From: Bog-473 sp963728845
GTDB lineage: Bacteria; Actinomycetota; Acidimicrobiia; Acidimicrobiales; RAAP-2
Assembly: GCA_963728845.1 (NCBI GenBank)
Contig: CAVSLS010000017.1
Span: forward strand, 62,001-126,000
DNA: 64,000 nucleotides
Direction of reading: 5' to 3'
The notes beneath the pieces were generated by a model that did not search any database, was not told where the DNA came from, and saw only the letters and a list, made by a program, of their open reading frames with translations. Position 1 is the first letter of the stretch. Each line of letters starts with the position of its first letter. Position numbers and translations under genes: made by a program. Below are positions 18,849 to 28,248 of the stretch, one piece after another.

Positions 18849-19757
18849 CTAGGCGTTCGGCTTCTGGCCGGACGCCGCCGCCTGGCGCATCTGTTCGAGG
18901 CGGTCGATCAAGCCCATCCGCTCCTGCCCGACCGTGCCGTCGAGGCGCGCCGCAATCTGCTCGGGTGTCCAGCGACCGTCGGACCACATCGCCCGGACCT
19001 CGGCCGGCTGGTTCCACACGGCGATCTTCGAGCCGACCACGGTGTAGACCTGACCGGTCACGTGCTTGGCTTGATCGCTCAGTAGGAACACGACCATGGG
19101 CGCCACGTCTTCGGGATCGCCCATCTCGGCGAGCTCCGACGGCACGTTGGCCGACATGCGTGTCCGCGCGACCGGCGCAATCGCGTTGGCCGTGACGCCG
19201 TAGCGGTACAGACCGGCGGCGGCTGACCGTACGAACGACACGATGCCGCCCTTGGCGGCGGCGTAGTTGGCCTGCGCCACGCTCCCCGCGAACGCGCCCG
19301 ACGTGAACCCGACCAGTGCGCCACCGCCCTCTTGCTTGCGCATGACGGCCGCCGCGGCCCGGAAGACCGTGAAGTGACCTTTCAGGTGCGTGGCGATCAC
19401 GGCATCCCACTCGTCCTCGGACATGTTGAAGAGCATGCGCTCGCGCAGGATCCCGGCCACCGCGACGACCCCATCGATGCGACCCCACGTTTCGACCGCG
19501 GTGTTGACCAAGCGCTCACCGGAGGCCATCTTCGAGATGTCGTCCGCCACCGCGACCGCCTCGCCGCCGTTGTTGGTGATCTCGACGGCGACGGCCTGGG
19601 CGACCTCGCTCGTCGGGTCCTCGCCCGCCATGCCGACCCCGTAGTCGGCCACCAGGACCTTGGCTCCCTCGTCCGCCGCGGCAAGCGCAACGGCTCGCCC
19701 GATGCCGCCGCCCCCACCGGTGACCGCGACGACCTTTCCTGCGAGGAACGCTGCCAT
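18849..19757 (-). CDS. SDR family oxidoreductase (FabG-like, C-terminally extended)
   Basis: 302 residues, longer than a standard FabG because of a C-terminal extension of about 50 residues (VWNQPAEVRAMWSDGRWTPEQIAARL). The NAD(P)-binding motif is VAVTGGGGGIGRAVALAAA, and the active site is GFTSGAFAGSVAQANYAAAKGG with Ser, Tyr and Lys. The extension and the tolerance of a long insert at GVGMAGEDPTSEVAQAV fit hydroxyacyl-CoA dehydrogenases of acyl-CoA degradation more than fatty acid synthesis. It is divergent from an acyl-CoA ligase gene, and a KstR-like palindrome lies between the two starts. Confidence 0.87.
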   Translation of the reverse strand: MAAFLAGKVVAVTGGGGGIGRAVALAAADEGAKVLVADYGVGMAGEDPTSEVAQAVAVEITNNGGEAVAVADDISKMASGERLVNTAVETWGRIDGVVAVAGILRERMLFNMSEDEWDAVIATHLKGHFTVFRAAAAVMRKQEGGGALVGFTSGAFAGSVAQANYAAAKGGIVSFVRSAAAGLYRYGVTANAIAPVARTRMSANVPSELAEMGDPEDVAPMVVFLLSDQAKHVTGQVYTVVGSKIAVWNQPAEVRAMWSDGRWTPEQIAARLDGTVGQERMGLIDRLEQMRQAAASGQKPNA

Positions 19758-19811
19758 TGACGACTCTCCTGATCTCTCGGCCCGCGACCGGGCTCGCCAA
19801 TTGCCCTAAGT

Positions 19812-19825
19812 TAGAACACGTTCTA
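19812..19825. promoter_or_regulatory. KstR-like operator palindrome between SDR and acyl-CoA ligase
   Basis: TAGAACACGTTCTA is a perfect 6-2-6 inverted repeat, 55 bases upstream of the SDR start and 60 bases upstream of the ligase start. It matches the KstR consensus TNNAACNNGTTNNA used by the TetR-family repressor of steroid catabolism in mycobacteria and rhodococci. A nearly identical site lies at 25535. No kstR gene is in the window, so the binding protein is inferred. Confidence 0.7.
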
Positions 19826-19884
19826 GCCTGCGGGTGGCGGGGGCTGCCACGTGCGCCCGCATCGCGACCGGCAAGGAGACGCTG

Positions 19885-21438
19885 ATGGGTGACCTCGGCT
19901 TCTGGGCCCTGGCCCAGGAAGACCCCGACTACCTCGCCCTCGTCACGCCCGAGGGCGACGAGGTGAAGGCCGGAGAACTGCTGGGCCATGCCAACCAGCT
20001 CGTGCACGCCCTGCGGGCGCAGGGCTTCGCCGCGGGCGATGTCGTCGCCACCCTCCTGCCCAACTGTGTCGAGATGATCGAGGTCTACCTGGCCGTCCTC
20101 CAGGCGGGGTGGTACCTGGTACCGATCAACCACCACCTGGTGGCGCCCGAGGTGGCCTACATCCTGAAGGACTCCGGAGCCAAGGCATTCGTGGCCCACG
20201 AGCGCTTCGCGAGCGTGGCGGTCGCCGCGGCGGACGAGGTCGGTCTCGACCCTGCCGGCCGCCTCGGCATCGGCGACATTCCTGGCTTCACGTCCTACGC
20301 CGCCATCCGCGACGCCCAGCCGACCACGCTCCCCGAGGACCGCACCATCGGCGACGTCATGAACTACACGTCCGGCACGACCGGGAACCCCAAGGGGATC
20401 TACCGCAAGCTGTCGGGCATCACGCCGGAACAGGCGGCGCTGGGGCTCTCGGGCCTGCTGTTCCTCTTCGGGGTCCAGCCCAAGGACGACAACGTCCACA
20501 TCATCGGCTCGCCGCTCTACCACACGGCGGTGCTGCGCTTCGGGAGCGCCTCGCTGCACCTCGGTCACACGATCGTGCTCATGGACAAGTGGCACCCCGA
20601 GGAGATGCTGCAACTCATCGAGGAGCGGCGGGTGACCACCTCGCACATGGTGCCCACCCAATTCCACCGCCTGCTCGCCCTGCCCGAGGACGTGCGTGAG
20701 AAATACGACGTGTCGTCGCTGCGTCACATGATCCACGCCGCCGCCCCCTGCCCCATCGACGTGAAGCACAAGATGATCGCCTGGTGGGGAAACGCCGTCG
20801 ACGAGTACTACGCCGCGAGCGAAGGCGGCGGCACGCTCGTCACCGCCGAGGAATGGCTGCAGAAGCCCGGCACGGTGGGCAAGCCGTGGCCGATCTCGGA
20901 GATCGCCATCTTCGACGACGAGGGCAACCGCATCACCGAGCCGAACGTCATCGGCACCGTCTACATGGCCATGCAATCGGCAGACTTCGAGTACCACGGC
21001 GACAGGGAGAAGACGCAGAAGAACCGCATCGGCGCCTTCTTCACCGTCGGTGACGTGGGTCTGATCGACGAGGACGGTTTCCTGTTCCTGCGGGACCGCA
21101 AGATCGACATGATCATCTCGGGCGGGGCGAACATCTACCCGGCCGAGATCGAGAGCGTTCTCCTCTCCCATCCCAAGGTGGGGGACGCCGCCGTCTTCGG
21201 GATACCCAACGAGGACTGGGGCGAAGAGGTCAAGGCGGTCATCGAGCCGGCCGAGGGGATCGAGCCCGGTGACGAGCTGGCCGCCGAGATCTTGGCCCAC
21301 TGCGCCGACAGGCTGGCCAAGTTCAAGACCCCGAAGACGATCGACTTCACGAACGAGATGCCCCGCGACCCCAACGGAAAGCTCTACAAGCGCAAGCTGC
21401 GCGACCCGTACTGGGAAGGCGTCCAGCGGGCGCTCTGA
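19885..21438 (+). CDS. AMP-forming acyl-CoA synthetase (FadD type)
   Basis: 517 residues; the ATG at 19885 follows AAGGAG. ANL-superfamily motifs: MNYTSGTTGNPKGIYRK (P-loop A3), DEYYAASEGGG (A5), FFTVGDVGLIDEDGFLFLRDRKIDMIISGGANIYP (A7-A8 with the Asp and Arg that bind AMP) and NGKLYKRKLRDPYW with the acylation Lys in A10. It activates a carboxylic acid to its CoA thioester; the KstR-like site and neighbours suggest a steroid-derived or long-chain acid, but the sequence does not decide this. Length is close to the family's usual 500-560. Confidence 0.9.
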   Translation: MGDLGFWALAQEDPDYLALVTPEGDEVKAGELLGHANQLVHALRAQGFAAGDVVATLLPNCVEMIEVYLAVLQAGWYLVPINHHLVAPEVAYILKDSGAKAFVAHERFASVAVAAADEVGLDPAGRLGIGDIPGFTSYAAIRDAQPTTLPEDRTIGDVMNYTSGTTGNPKGIYRKLSGITPEQAALGLSGLLFLFGVQPKDDNVHIIGSPLYHTAVLRFGSASLHLGHTIVLMDKWHPEEMLQLIEERRVTTSHMVPTQFHRLLALPEDVREKYDVSSLRHMIHAAAPCPIDVKHKMIAWWGNAVDEYYAASEGGGTLVTAEEWLQKPGTVGKPWPISEIAIFDDEGNRITEPNVIGTVYMAMQSADFEYHGDREKTQKNRIGAFFTVGDVGLIDEDGFLFLRDRKIDMIISGGANIYPAEIESVLLSHPKVGDAAVFGIPNEDWGEEVKAVIEPAEGIEPGDELAAEILAHCADRLAKFKTPKTIDFTNEMPRDPNGKLYKRKLRDPYWEGVQRAL

Positions 21439-21525
21439 GGCCACGACCCGGGCGCGCTCACGGTCCTCTATCATTGGGGCCCGGGTAGCGAAAGACGAAC
21501 GCATCTGCCATCGACAACACCGCAC

Positions 21526-21777
21526 ATGGAAACGACGTCCGAACCCGTGGAGTCTCTGATCCTCGACCTCCTCGAGTGGGTCGGGACCAACCCTCGGCCC
21601 TACGCCGAGGTGCTCGATGCCTGGCGGACATCCTGCCCGCGCTTGCCCGTGTGGGAGGACGCCAACGACCGTGGCTTCATTGCCCGTCACCATCGGCCGG
21701 GGCAGGGCGAGCTGGTGTCGGTCTCGACGGCCGGCGCGGAGCATCTCCGCTGCCATCGCGCTTCCCGGGCCTCGTAG
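21526..21777 (+). CDS. Small conserved hypothetical protein, 83 residues
   Basis: Starts METTSEPVESLILDLLEWVG, then RPYAEVLDAWRTSCPRLPVWEDANDRGFI and a C-terminal LVSVSTAGAEHLR. The composition and the pattern of a winged-helix-like domain (helix, DAWRTSCPRLPVWEDA, then a beta hairpin) resemble a small family of unknown function found in proteobacteria and actinobacteria. It lies between the ligase and a methyltransferase on the same strand, with 87 and 24 bases on its two sides. Confidence 0.62.
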   Translation: METTSEPVESLILDLLEWVGTNPRPYAEVLDAWRTSCPRLPVWEDANDRGFIARHHRPGQGELVSVSTAGAEHLRCHRASRAS

Positions 21778-21801
21778 CCGATCCGGCGCGAAGTTGGTTG
21801 C

Positions 21802-22629
21802 ATGCAGTCGCCGGAGAACCTGGGCATCGACCGGGAGTACCTCCGGGAGTCCCAGTACAAGGACCCCACCAACCTCAACGCACGCATCGCGCTCCACGCC
21901 AAGTACACCCAGGCCGACGAACCGTGGTACCCGTGGTTGGTGGGCCGGATCGACTGGCCTGCAGGCGCCGAGGTGCTCGAGGTCGGCTGTGGCACCGGGG
22001 CGCTCTGGGCCAATGTCGCGCCGTTGCTGCCCGACCTGCGGCTGACCCTGACGGACCTCTCCGACGGCATGCTCGCCGCGGCCGAACGGGCCGTGTCCCC
22101 GCTCACCAACATCGAGCTCACCGAGGCCAGACCGTGCGACGTCCAGGAGCTGCCGTTCCCCGACGGTGCGTTCGACGTCGCCGTGGCGAACCACATGCTG
22201 TACCACGTCCCCGATCCGCTCCTCGCGGCCGCCGAGCTGGCCCGGGTGCTGCGACCCGGCGGTGTGCTCCTGGCGGCGACCAACGGCCCCGGGCACCTGG
22301 GCGTCATCGCCGACCTGTCCCGCCAGGCCCTCGGCTGGTCGCCGCTCGACTTCTCGGACCGTCGCTTCGGAAAATCGACCGGCGCGGCGATCCTCGCCGG
22401 TCGGTTCGGCTCTGTCCGCTGGCACCAGCACCCGAGCACCATGGTCTGCACGGACCCCGCCGACGTCGTCGCCTTCATCGCCTCGGGCGCCGCCGGCCAG
22501 GAGGCCTCGACCGACCAGCGCCACGCTCTGGACGAGGCCGTCGCGGCTCGGTTTCGCGAGAACGGCGGCGTGCTGCCCATCAGCACGGACACCGGCTGCT
22601 TCGTGGCCCGTGAACCGAACCGCGGTTAG
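21802..22629 (+). CDS. Class I SAM-dependent methyltransferase
   Basis: 275 residues. The SAM-binding motif is VLEVGCGTGALWANVAPLLP, followed by LTLTDLSDGMLAAAERAV, LPFPDGAFDVAVANHMLYHVPDP and RVLRPGGVLLAATNGPGHL, the arrangement of UbiE/Methyltransf_11 enzymes. The substrate is unknown. Its end overlaps the end of the convergent thioesterase gene by 4 bases. Confidence 0.85.
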   Translation: MQSPENLGIDREYLRESQYKDPTNLNARIALHAKYTQADEPWYPWLVGRIDWPAGAEVLEVGCGTGALWANVAPLLPDLRLTLTDLSDGMLAAAERAVSPLTNIELTEARPCDVQELPFPDGAFDVAVANHMLYHVPDPLLAAAELARVLRPGGVLLAATNGPGHLGVIADLSRQALGWSPLDFSDRRFGKSTGAAILAGRFGSVRWHQHPSTMVCTDPADVVAFIASGAAGQEASTDQRHALDEAVAARFRENGGVLPISTDTGCFVAREPNRG

Positions 22630-23447
22630 TCGGTTCCCGGACGCGTATCGTCCGGCGACCCGGCCCGTTTGGCCATCATGCGCTGCCAGCGGGGGTCGAC
22701 CAACGGCGCCTCGGACCCCTTTGCGTTGCCGCTCACGATGTCGAGCATGCGGTTCGGCGGAACCTCGATGAAAATGCCCTCCGCCTCCGCGGTCAGCTCA
22801 CCGCGGTAGTAGATGCCGCCCCAGGCGAAGATCTTGCGGCCCTCCTTGCCGGTGTTGCGGGCGGCCAATTCGAGCGGCGCCAGGAGGGGCGTCGGGCGCC
22901 GGTACCGGATGGTCAACGTCCCCGTCATCGCGCCCTGGCCGATCAGCAGGTTGGAGATCCCCAGCATCTCGTCGAAGACCTCGGCGATCACGCCACCGTG
23001 GACACACGTCGGGGGACCCTCGTACGGGTAGCCGAATGTGGCGCGGCCGCGGAGCTCGCGCCGGCCGTCCGCGCCTTCCACGGCCCACACGTCGATCGGT
23101 GGGGCGACGGGGTTGGCGAAGCCGACCATGGGGCTCGTCGGGAAGTAGTCCTGGGGGTGCACGCCGGGGATCCCGCCCGGCCCGGGCTCCTGACGGCGTC
23201 GCTTGGCCGGCGGTGCAGCCGACTCGAGCCGGTCGGCGAGCACGGCGAGCTCCGCCGCCGCATGCGTGATCTCCTCGTCCTCCATCGGCTGCCCGACGGC
23301 AACTGCGCTGATGCGCCGCATGGCAGCGGCCAGCCGGTTGCGCGGCTCGTCGCCGGTCGACGTCGGCGTACCGTCAATGCCGGGGAAGCCTTGTCCCGGT
23401 GCGACCGCGCCCTCGACCCCGTCCGACTCCGGGGCACGCCCGCTCAC
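22626..23447 (-). CDS. Hot-dog fold acyl-CoA thioesterase (PaaI/YiiD type)
   Basis: 273 residues. The C-terminal 150 hold the thioesterase domain, with TCVHGGVIAEVFDEMLGISN (the HGG motif with the catalytic acid in the helix) and LTIRYRRPTPLLAPLELAAR. The N-terminal 90 residues are a separate helical segment (NRLAAAMRRISAVAVGQPMEDEEI) found in some actinobacterial relatives. Its ATG overlaps the stop of the enoyl-CoA hydratase gene (ATGA), so the two are translationally coupled in one operon running from the thiolase. Confidence 0.85.
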   Translation of the reverse strand: MSGRAPESDGVEGAVAPGQGFPGIDGTPTSTGDEPRNRLAAAMRRISAVAVGQPMEDEEITHAAAELAVLADRLESAAPPAKRRRQEPGPGGIPGVHPQDYFPTSPMVGFANPVAPPIDVWAVEGADGRRELRGRATFGYPYEGPPTCVHGGVIAEVFDEMLGISNLLIGQGAMTGTLTIRYRRPTPLLAPLELAARNTGKEGRKIFAWGGIYYRGELTAEAEGIFIEVPPNRMLDIVSGNAKGSEAPLVDPRWQRMMAKRAGSPDDTRPGTD

Positions 23448-24244
23448 GTGCGGGTGTAGTTGGGCGGACGCTTCTCCGCGAACGCCTTCTGGCCCTCGGT
23501 GGCGTCGTTGGTGGAGAAGATGGGCCAGCCGATCTCGAGCTCACGGGCGAGACCGTCGACCTCGGACATGCCCTCGGTCTCGCGCACGCTCCGCTTGATC
23601 GCCTCCACCGCCAGCGGGCCGTTCGCCCCGATCACCGAGGCGATCTCGAGCGCCTTCTCCAACGCCGTGCCGTCCGGCACGACGTGGCCGATGAGCCCGA
23701 TGCGCAACGCCTCTGCGGCCGGCACCTCGCGCGCCGTCAAGAGGAGCTCCATGGCGAGCGTGTAGGGGATCTGGCGTCGCAACCGGACCGTCGAGCCTCC
23801 GAGGGGGAACAGCCCGCGCTTGGCCTCGAACACCCCGAAGACGGCGCTCTGCCCCGCCACCCTGATGTCGGTGGCCTGCAGGATCTCGGTCCCCCCGGCG
23901 ACGGCCCACCCCTCGACGGCGGCGATCAGGGGCTTGCGCAGGTCGTAGTGGCGCAGCAGCGCCTTCCAGTGCAGGTCAGGGTCCTCCGCCATCCGTGGCC
24001 GGTACTTCTCGGCATCGGCGTTGCCCATGGCCTTGAGGTCCATGCCGGCGCAGAACGTCCCGCCCGCACCGGTGAGGATGGCGCAGCGGATGTCGTCATT
24101 GGCGTCGATCTCCAACCACGCATCCTTCATGCCGACCAGCATGGGAAGGCTCAATGCGTTCTTCGCCTCGGGACGGTTCATCGTGACGATCGCCGTCGCG
24201 CCGTCGCGCTCGAACGTCAGGTGCTCAGTCGAGATGGATTCCAC
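23444..24244 (-). CDS. Enoyl-CoA hydratase (crotonase family)
   Basis: 266 residues from a GTG at 24244. The crotonase core is complete: AILTGAGGTFCAGMDLKAMG (first oxyanion hole), VEGWAVAGGTEILQATDIRVAG (second) and the C-terminal FSTNDATEGQKAFAEKRPPNYT. The catalytic Glu pair of E. coli FadB is only partly conserved (Glu in FGVFEAKRGLFPLGG). It sits second in the thiolase operon and would hydrate 2-enoyl-CoA in beta-oxidation. EchA-type steroid side-chain hydratases are the closest kind by context. Confidence 0.88.
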   Translation of the reverse strand: MESISTEHLTFERDGATAIVTMNRPEAKNALSLPMLVGMKDAWLEIDANDDIRCAILTGAGGTFCAGMDLKAMGNADAEKYRPRMAEDPDLHWKALLRHYDLRKPLIAAVEGWAVAGGTEILQATDIRVAGQSAVFGVFEAKRGLFPLGGSTVRLRRQIPYTLAMELLLTAREVPAAEALRIGLIGHVVPDGTALEKALEIASVIGANGPLAVEAIKRSVRETEGMSEVDGLARELEIGWPIFSTNDATEGQKAFAEKRPPNYTRT

Positions 24245-24294
24245 GGTCCCCTCCAGAGGTAGGCGCCGGAACGGAAAGGTTGGTCGGGTGATCC

Positions 24295-25471
24295 CTACAG
24301 GCGCTCGATGATGGTGCCCGTTGCCAGCGCACCGCCGCAGCACATCGACACCAGCCCGTAGGTGGCGTCGCGCCGCTCGAGCTCGTGCAGGATCGTCGTG
24401 ATCAGCCGGCTGCCGGTCGCGCCGACGGGGTGGCCGATGGCGATGGCGCCGCCGTTCACGTTCACCTTGTCCAGGTCGGCGTCGTGCACCTTGGCCCAGC
24501 TCATGACGACGGAGGCGAAGGCCTCGTTGACCTCGAAGAGGTCGATGTCCTTCATGGTCATGCCGGCCTTGGCCAGCACCTTGGTCGTCGCCGCGATGGG
24601 CCCGTCCAGGTGGTAGTAGGGGTCGGAGCCGACGAGCACCTGGGCCACCACGCGGGCCCGGGGCCGGAACCCCTCGGCCTTGGCACGGTCCTCGGACATC
24701 CAGAGCACGGCGGCGGCGCCGTCCGAGATCTGCGACGAGTTCCCCGCCGTGTGCATGCCGTCGGGCAGCACGGGCTTCAGCTTGGCCAGGCCCTCGGCGG
24801 TCGTGTCCCGCGGTCCCTGGTCCTTGCTCACGACGAGCTTTTCGCCCGTGTGCTCGCCCCGCGGGCCTTCCTCACCGACGATCGGCGCCTCGACCGCGAC
24901 GATCTCGCGGGCGAAGCGGTCCTCGGCCACCGCCACCGCGGCCTTCTTCTGCGACTCGAGCCCCAGCCAGTCGACGTCGGCGCGGGTGATGTCGTACTTC
25001 TTGGCGATCCGCTCCGCCGCCGTGAACTGGTCGGGCATGTCGTAGGGCAGGTCTGCCGGGCATGGCCCGGCCCACCCCCGGCGCCGAGGCGTTGGCGCCG
25101 AGAGGGATGCGGCTCATCGTCTCGACGCCACAGCCGATCGCCGTGTCGACGGCCCCCGCCGCAATGAGGTTGTTGACGAAGTGGTTGGCCTGCTGCGAGG
25201 AACCGCACTGGCAGTCGATCGTCGTGGCGGCCACCTCGTAGGGCATGCCGCTCAGCAGCCAGGCGGTCCGGGTCACGTTGAACCCCTGCTCGCCGGCCTG
25301 CGTCACGCAACCGCCGACGACCTGTTCGACCGACCCGGGGTCGATACCGGCTCGCTTGACGACCTCGACCTGCACGGCACCGAGCAGGTCGGGGGCACGG
25401 AGGCCCGACAGCCACCCGTTGCGCTTTCCGATCGGCGTTCGGACCGCCTCGATGATCACCGGCTGCGCCAT
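24295..25471 (-). CDS. Acetyl-CoA C-acyltransferase (thiolase), one frameshift
   Basis: About 390 residues. The N-terminus (ATG at 25471, MAQPVIIEAVRTPIGKRNG) carries the nucleophilic Cys in TTIDCQCGSSQQANHFVNN. The frame changes at about 25050-25060, between ASAPGVGRAMPG and YDMPDQFTAAERIAKKYDI. The second part has FEVNEAFASVVMSW, GGAIAIGHPVGATGSRL and the second catalytic Cys in MCCGGALATGT. It is the first gene of an operon with the hydratase (50 bases on) and the thioesterase. A KstR-like palindrome lies 64 bases upstream of the start, so a role in steroid or related acyl chain thiolysis is likely. Confidence 0.88.
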
Positions 25472-25534
25472 GACGGATGCACCTCCTGCTGCCACTCCCG
25501 GCCCTCGGCCGGCTGCCCCTCGGTGGGCGAGAAT

Positions 25535-25550
25535 TTAGAACCTGTTCTAA
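25535..25550. promoter_or_regulatory. KstR-like operator palindrome upstream of the thiolase operon
   Basis: TTAGAACCTGTTCTAA is a 16-nt perfect inverted repeat, 64 bases upstream of the thiolase ATG. It shares TTAGAAC..GTTCTA with the site at 19812 and fits TNNAACNNGTTNNA. Two matching sites 5.7 kb apart, both in front of acyl-CoA degradation genes, argue for one shared repressor. Confidence 0.7.
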
Positions 25551-25637
25551 CTTTACCATCCGCCCTATTGGATGGCCCCCGCAGTCTGCCCGGGCCTGGT
25601 CGCCGGGCGCCAACCCCGCACCGCCGGACAGCGCCGC

Positions 25638-26794
25638 CTACGACGTGCTTCAAGAGCTCCCGGGCGATGACCACCCGCTGCACCTGGTTGGTGCCCTCGT
25701 AAATCTGCGTCACCTTGGCGTCGCGCAGGAAGCGCTCCACGGGAAAGTCCTTCGTGTAGCCGTAGCCGCCGAGGAGCTGCACCGCGTCCACGGTGATCGA
25801 CATGGAGGCATCGGAGGCGAACGCCTTGGCCATGGCGCCGAACATGGTCAGCTCGCCTCCCGAGTCGTCGTCGACCATGGCACAGGCCCGGTACACGAGG
25901 GCGCGGGCGGCCTCGTTGCGCATCGCCATGTCGGCCAGCATGAAGCGCAGGCCCTGCAGGTCCGCGATGGGACCGCCGAAGGCGTGACGCTGCTTCATGT
26001 AGGCCGCCGCGCAGTCGATGGCGCCCTGCGCGATCCCGATGGCCTGGGCCCCGATGGTGGGCCGGCTGCGGTCCAAGGTGTGCATGGCGACCGTGAAGCC
26101 CTGGCCCTCCTCACCGATGCGGTGCGACGCGGGGACGCGGACCTCGTCGAGCACGACCTCGCCGGTGGGGCTTCCCCGCATGCCCAGCTTGTCCTCGTGC
26201 TTGGCGACGCGGATTCCCCACTCCTTCTCCACGAGGAAGCACGAGATGCCGCGTCCGCCCGCGTCGGGGTCGGTCTTGGCGAAGACGATGTAGACGTCGG
26301 AGATCCCGGCGTTGGTGATCCAGTACTTCGAGCCGGTCAGGACGTAGTCGTCGCCGTCGCGCACCGCCCGGGTGCGCATGGAGGCCACGTCGCTCCCGGC
26401 ATCCGCCTCGGAGAGGCAATAGCTGGCCTGGATCTCGCCCGTGGCCACCCGGGGCATGTAGGCAGCGCTTCAGCTCCTCGGAGCCCCAGTTCATGACGGG
26501 CAGCATCCCGAGCTTGGAGATGAGGATGGTCAGTGACGTCGAGGCGCAGACTCGGGACAGCTCCTCGACCGCGATGGCCTGGGTCACGGTGTCGGCTCCC
26601 GCGCCGCCGTAGGCCTCGGGAATGCCGAGCGCGGGCAGCTGCATCTCCTTGCAGGCTTCGAACGATTTCCAGGGGAATTCGGCGTTGCGGTCGACTTCGG
26701 CGGCATGGGGCGCCACCTTGTCCTCGCAGAAGGTGCGGAGGGTGTCGCGGAACTCTCGTTGGACGTCGGTCAGGGCGAAGGTGCTGGCGATCAC
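25638..26794 (-). CDS. Acyl-CoA dehydrogenase, two probable frameshifts
   Basis: FAD-dependent oxidation of an acyl-CoA to the 2-enoyl-CoA. The N-terminal domain (from a GTG at 26794, VIASTFALTDVQREFRDTL) reads to about 26460, ending SKLGMLPVMNWGSEELK. Another frame continues with SYCLSEADAGSDVASM, YWITNAGISDVYIVFAKT, FTVAMHTLDRSRPTIGAQAIG and VQLLGGYGYTKDFPVERFLRDAKVTQIYEGTNQVQRVV; the catalytic Glu is in that last part. After LLKHVV the open frame runs on into the thiolase gene; a one-base shift gives a normal stop at 25638, which I use. It is transcribed toward the thiolase operon. Confidence 0.85.
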
Positions 26795-26847
26795 CGTGCC
26801 ATTCTCGCAGGCCGCGCTCGTCAGACGCTGCCCCAGGTCAGGAACCG

Positions 26848-27714
26848 TCAGTGGGCCGAGAGATGGCGGATCAGGAGGTGCGAGAGCTCGACGGGCGCCA
26901 TCTCCGGGATCCAGTGCGACACGTTCTCGAGGACTTCGAAGGTGTACGGACCGTGCACGCACGCGGCGGTGTCCTCGGCGGCGGTCCGCCCGAACGCCTC
27001 GTCCCCCGTGGACCAGACATACAAGGTCGGGACCGTCACCGGCCCGAGGCCGACGAGTGCGGTGTTGTCCATGGCCCGGTACCAGTTCAGAGCGGCCGTG
27101 AGCGCTCCGGGTTCGGTGAGCGCCAGCACGTACATCTTGGCGTCCTCGTCGTCGAGCCCGGTTTCGGCCAACAACGTGGCCAGCCCGCGGCCAGAGCCGT
27201 CGGCACCGAGCAGCAGCCGCTCGGGGACCTCTGGCGCGCGGAAGGCCTCCATGCCCGCGCCGTAGGACGCCTGGGCGGGATCGCCGCCCAGCAGCGAGTG
27301 CTGCAGGGCGAGCGGATGCGGCGTCGAGACGACGCTGAGCGAGCGCACGCGCTCCGGATGCCGCGACGCCACGATCCACGCCAGCATCCCGCCCCAGTCG
27401 TGGCCCACCAGGTCGAAGGTCACCATCTCCATGGAATCGGCGAGCGCGAGGACGTCACCGAGGAGGCGCTCGGTGGCGTACTCACCCATCGAAGCCGGGC
27501 GGGCACCACTGCTGTAGCCACGCAGGTCGGGCGCGATGGCGCGGTATCCGGCGCGGCCGAGCGCCCACAGCTCGTCGCGCCAGGCCCACGAGGTCTGAGG
27601 GAAGCCGTGCAGGAGCAGGACCCGACGTCCTCTCGGTGGGCCACAGGCCCGTCCGGTGAAGGTCAATCCGCCGGCCTCGATCTCGAGCCGGTCGATTGCC
27701 CCCGTTGCTTCCAC
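26848..27714 (-). CDS. Alpha/beta hydrolase (epoxide hydrolase / dehalogenase type)
   Basis: 288 residues. The cap-domain family signature is VLLLHGFPQTSWAWRDELWALG, with the Asp nucleophile in DLVGHDWGGMLAWIVASRHP and the His in ENVSHWIPEMAP. The Asp nucleophile points to epoxide hydrolase or haloalkane dehalogenase and not to a serine esterase. It lies 53 bases upstream of the acyl-CoA dehydrogenase on the same strand. A paralogue of similar design is at 7693. Confidence 0.86.
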   Translation of the reverse strand: MEATGAIDRLEIEAGGLTFTGRACGPPRGRRVLLLHGFPQTSWAWRDELWALGRAGYRAIAPDLRGYSSGARPASMGEYATERLLGDVLALADSMEMVTFDLVGHDWGGMLAWIVASRHPERVRSLSVVSTPHPLALQHSLLGGDPAQASYGAGMEAFRAPEVPERLLLGADGSGRGLATLLAETGLDDEDAKMYVLALTEPGALTAALNWYRAMDNTALVGLGPVTVPTLYVWSTGDEAFGRTAAEDTAACVHGPYTFEVLENVSHWIPEMAPVELSHLLIRHLSAH

Positions 27715-27729
27715 GACAGTCGGTGCCCG

Positions 27730-28238
27730 TCAGGACGATGCGGCGGCGGCGCCCAGCGCACGGACGCGGGCTTCCTCCGGGCTGAGCCGGAAGATCTCCT
27801 CTGCAATGGAGTCGACGAGCTGGCGCTGCGCGACGTAGTCGTGGGAGATGGAGGAGAACATCTTGCGGCGTGACGCGACGAGCTCGGGGGGCGCGTCGGT
27901 CGAGGAAGCCCCACATGTCGAGGGCGAACTGGACGTCGTAGATGCTCGGTGCGCGCCCGAAGAGGGCGGATCGCTTGGCGGCGATCGAGCGCCACGCCGA
28001 GCAGGACGTCGTGCTCCGACTCGCCCTCGCCCACCTTCAGCTCGTGCCCGAAGCGCTTGGCCAACCGGAGGGCGAAGCCCGAGTCGGGTCCCGGCGTCCC
28101 CATGGCGGCGCGGCGGGGGTGGACGGGTCCGACCACCTCTGCCGGGCGCGACTGGGTCCAGGACCCCGGCACGTGGAGGTGCCGGGCCGGTCGGACCTGA
28201 TCCGCCTCGGCGATGGGCACGAACGTGGGCTGCGTCAT
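27730..28238 (-). CDS. Conserved hypothetical protein, at least two frameshifts
   Basis: The ATG at 28238 gives MTQPTFVPIAEADQVRPARHL, then MGTPGPDSGFALRLAKRFGHEL and ESEHDVLLGVAL. The remainder must be read in other frames from about 27980 and 27905: RSALFGRAPSIYDVQFALDMWGFLD, then APPELVASRRKMFSSISHDY, VAQRQLVDSIAEEIFRLSPEEA and a stop at 27730. The joined product is about 168 residues, all helical in appearance. I recall a similar actinobacterial family of unknown function with the TPGPD and WGFL motifs, but cannot name it. It sits between two hydrolase genes. Confidence 0.6.
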
Positions 28239-28248
28239 GCGCGGGAGA

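Noticed and set aside
19516..22524. A 1002-codon open frame on the minus strand
   Set aside because: It is antisense to a well-supported acyl-CoA ligase and methyltransferase, has a biased composition and no domain; long antisense frames are common in high-GC DNA.
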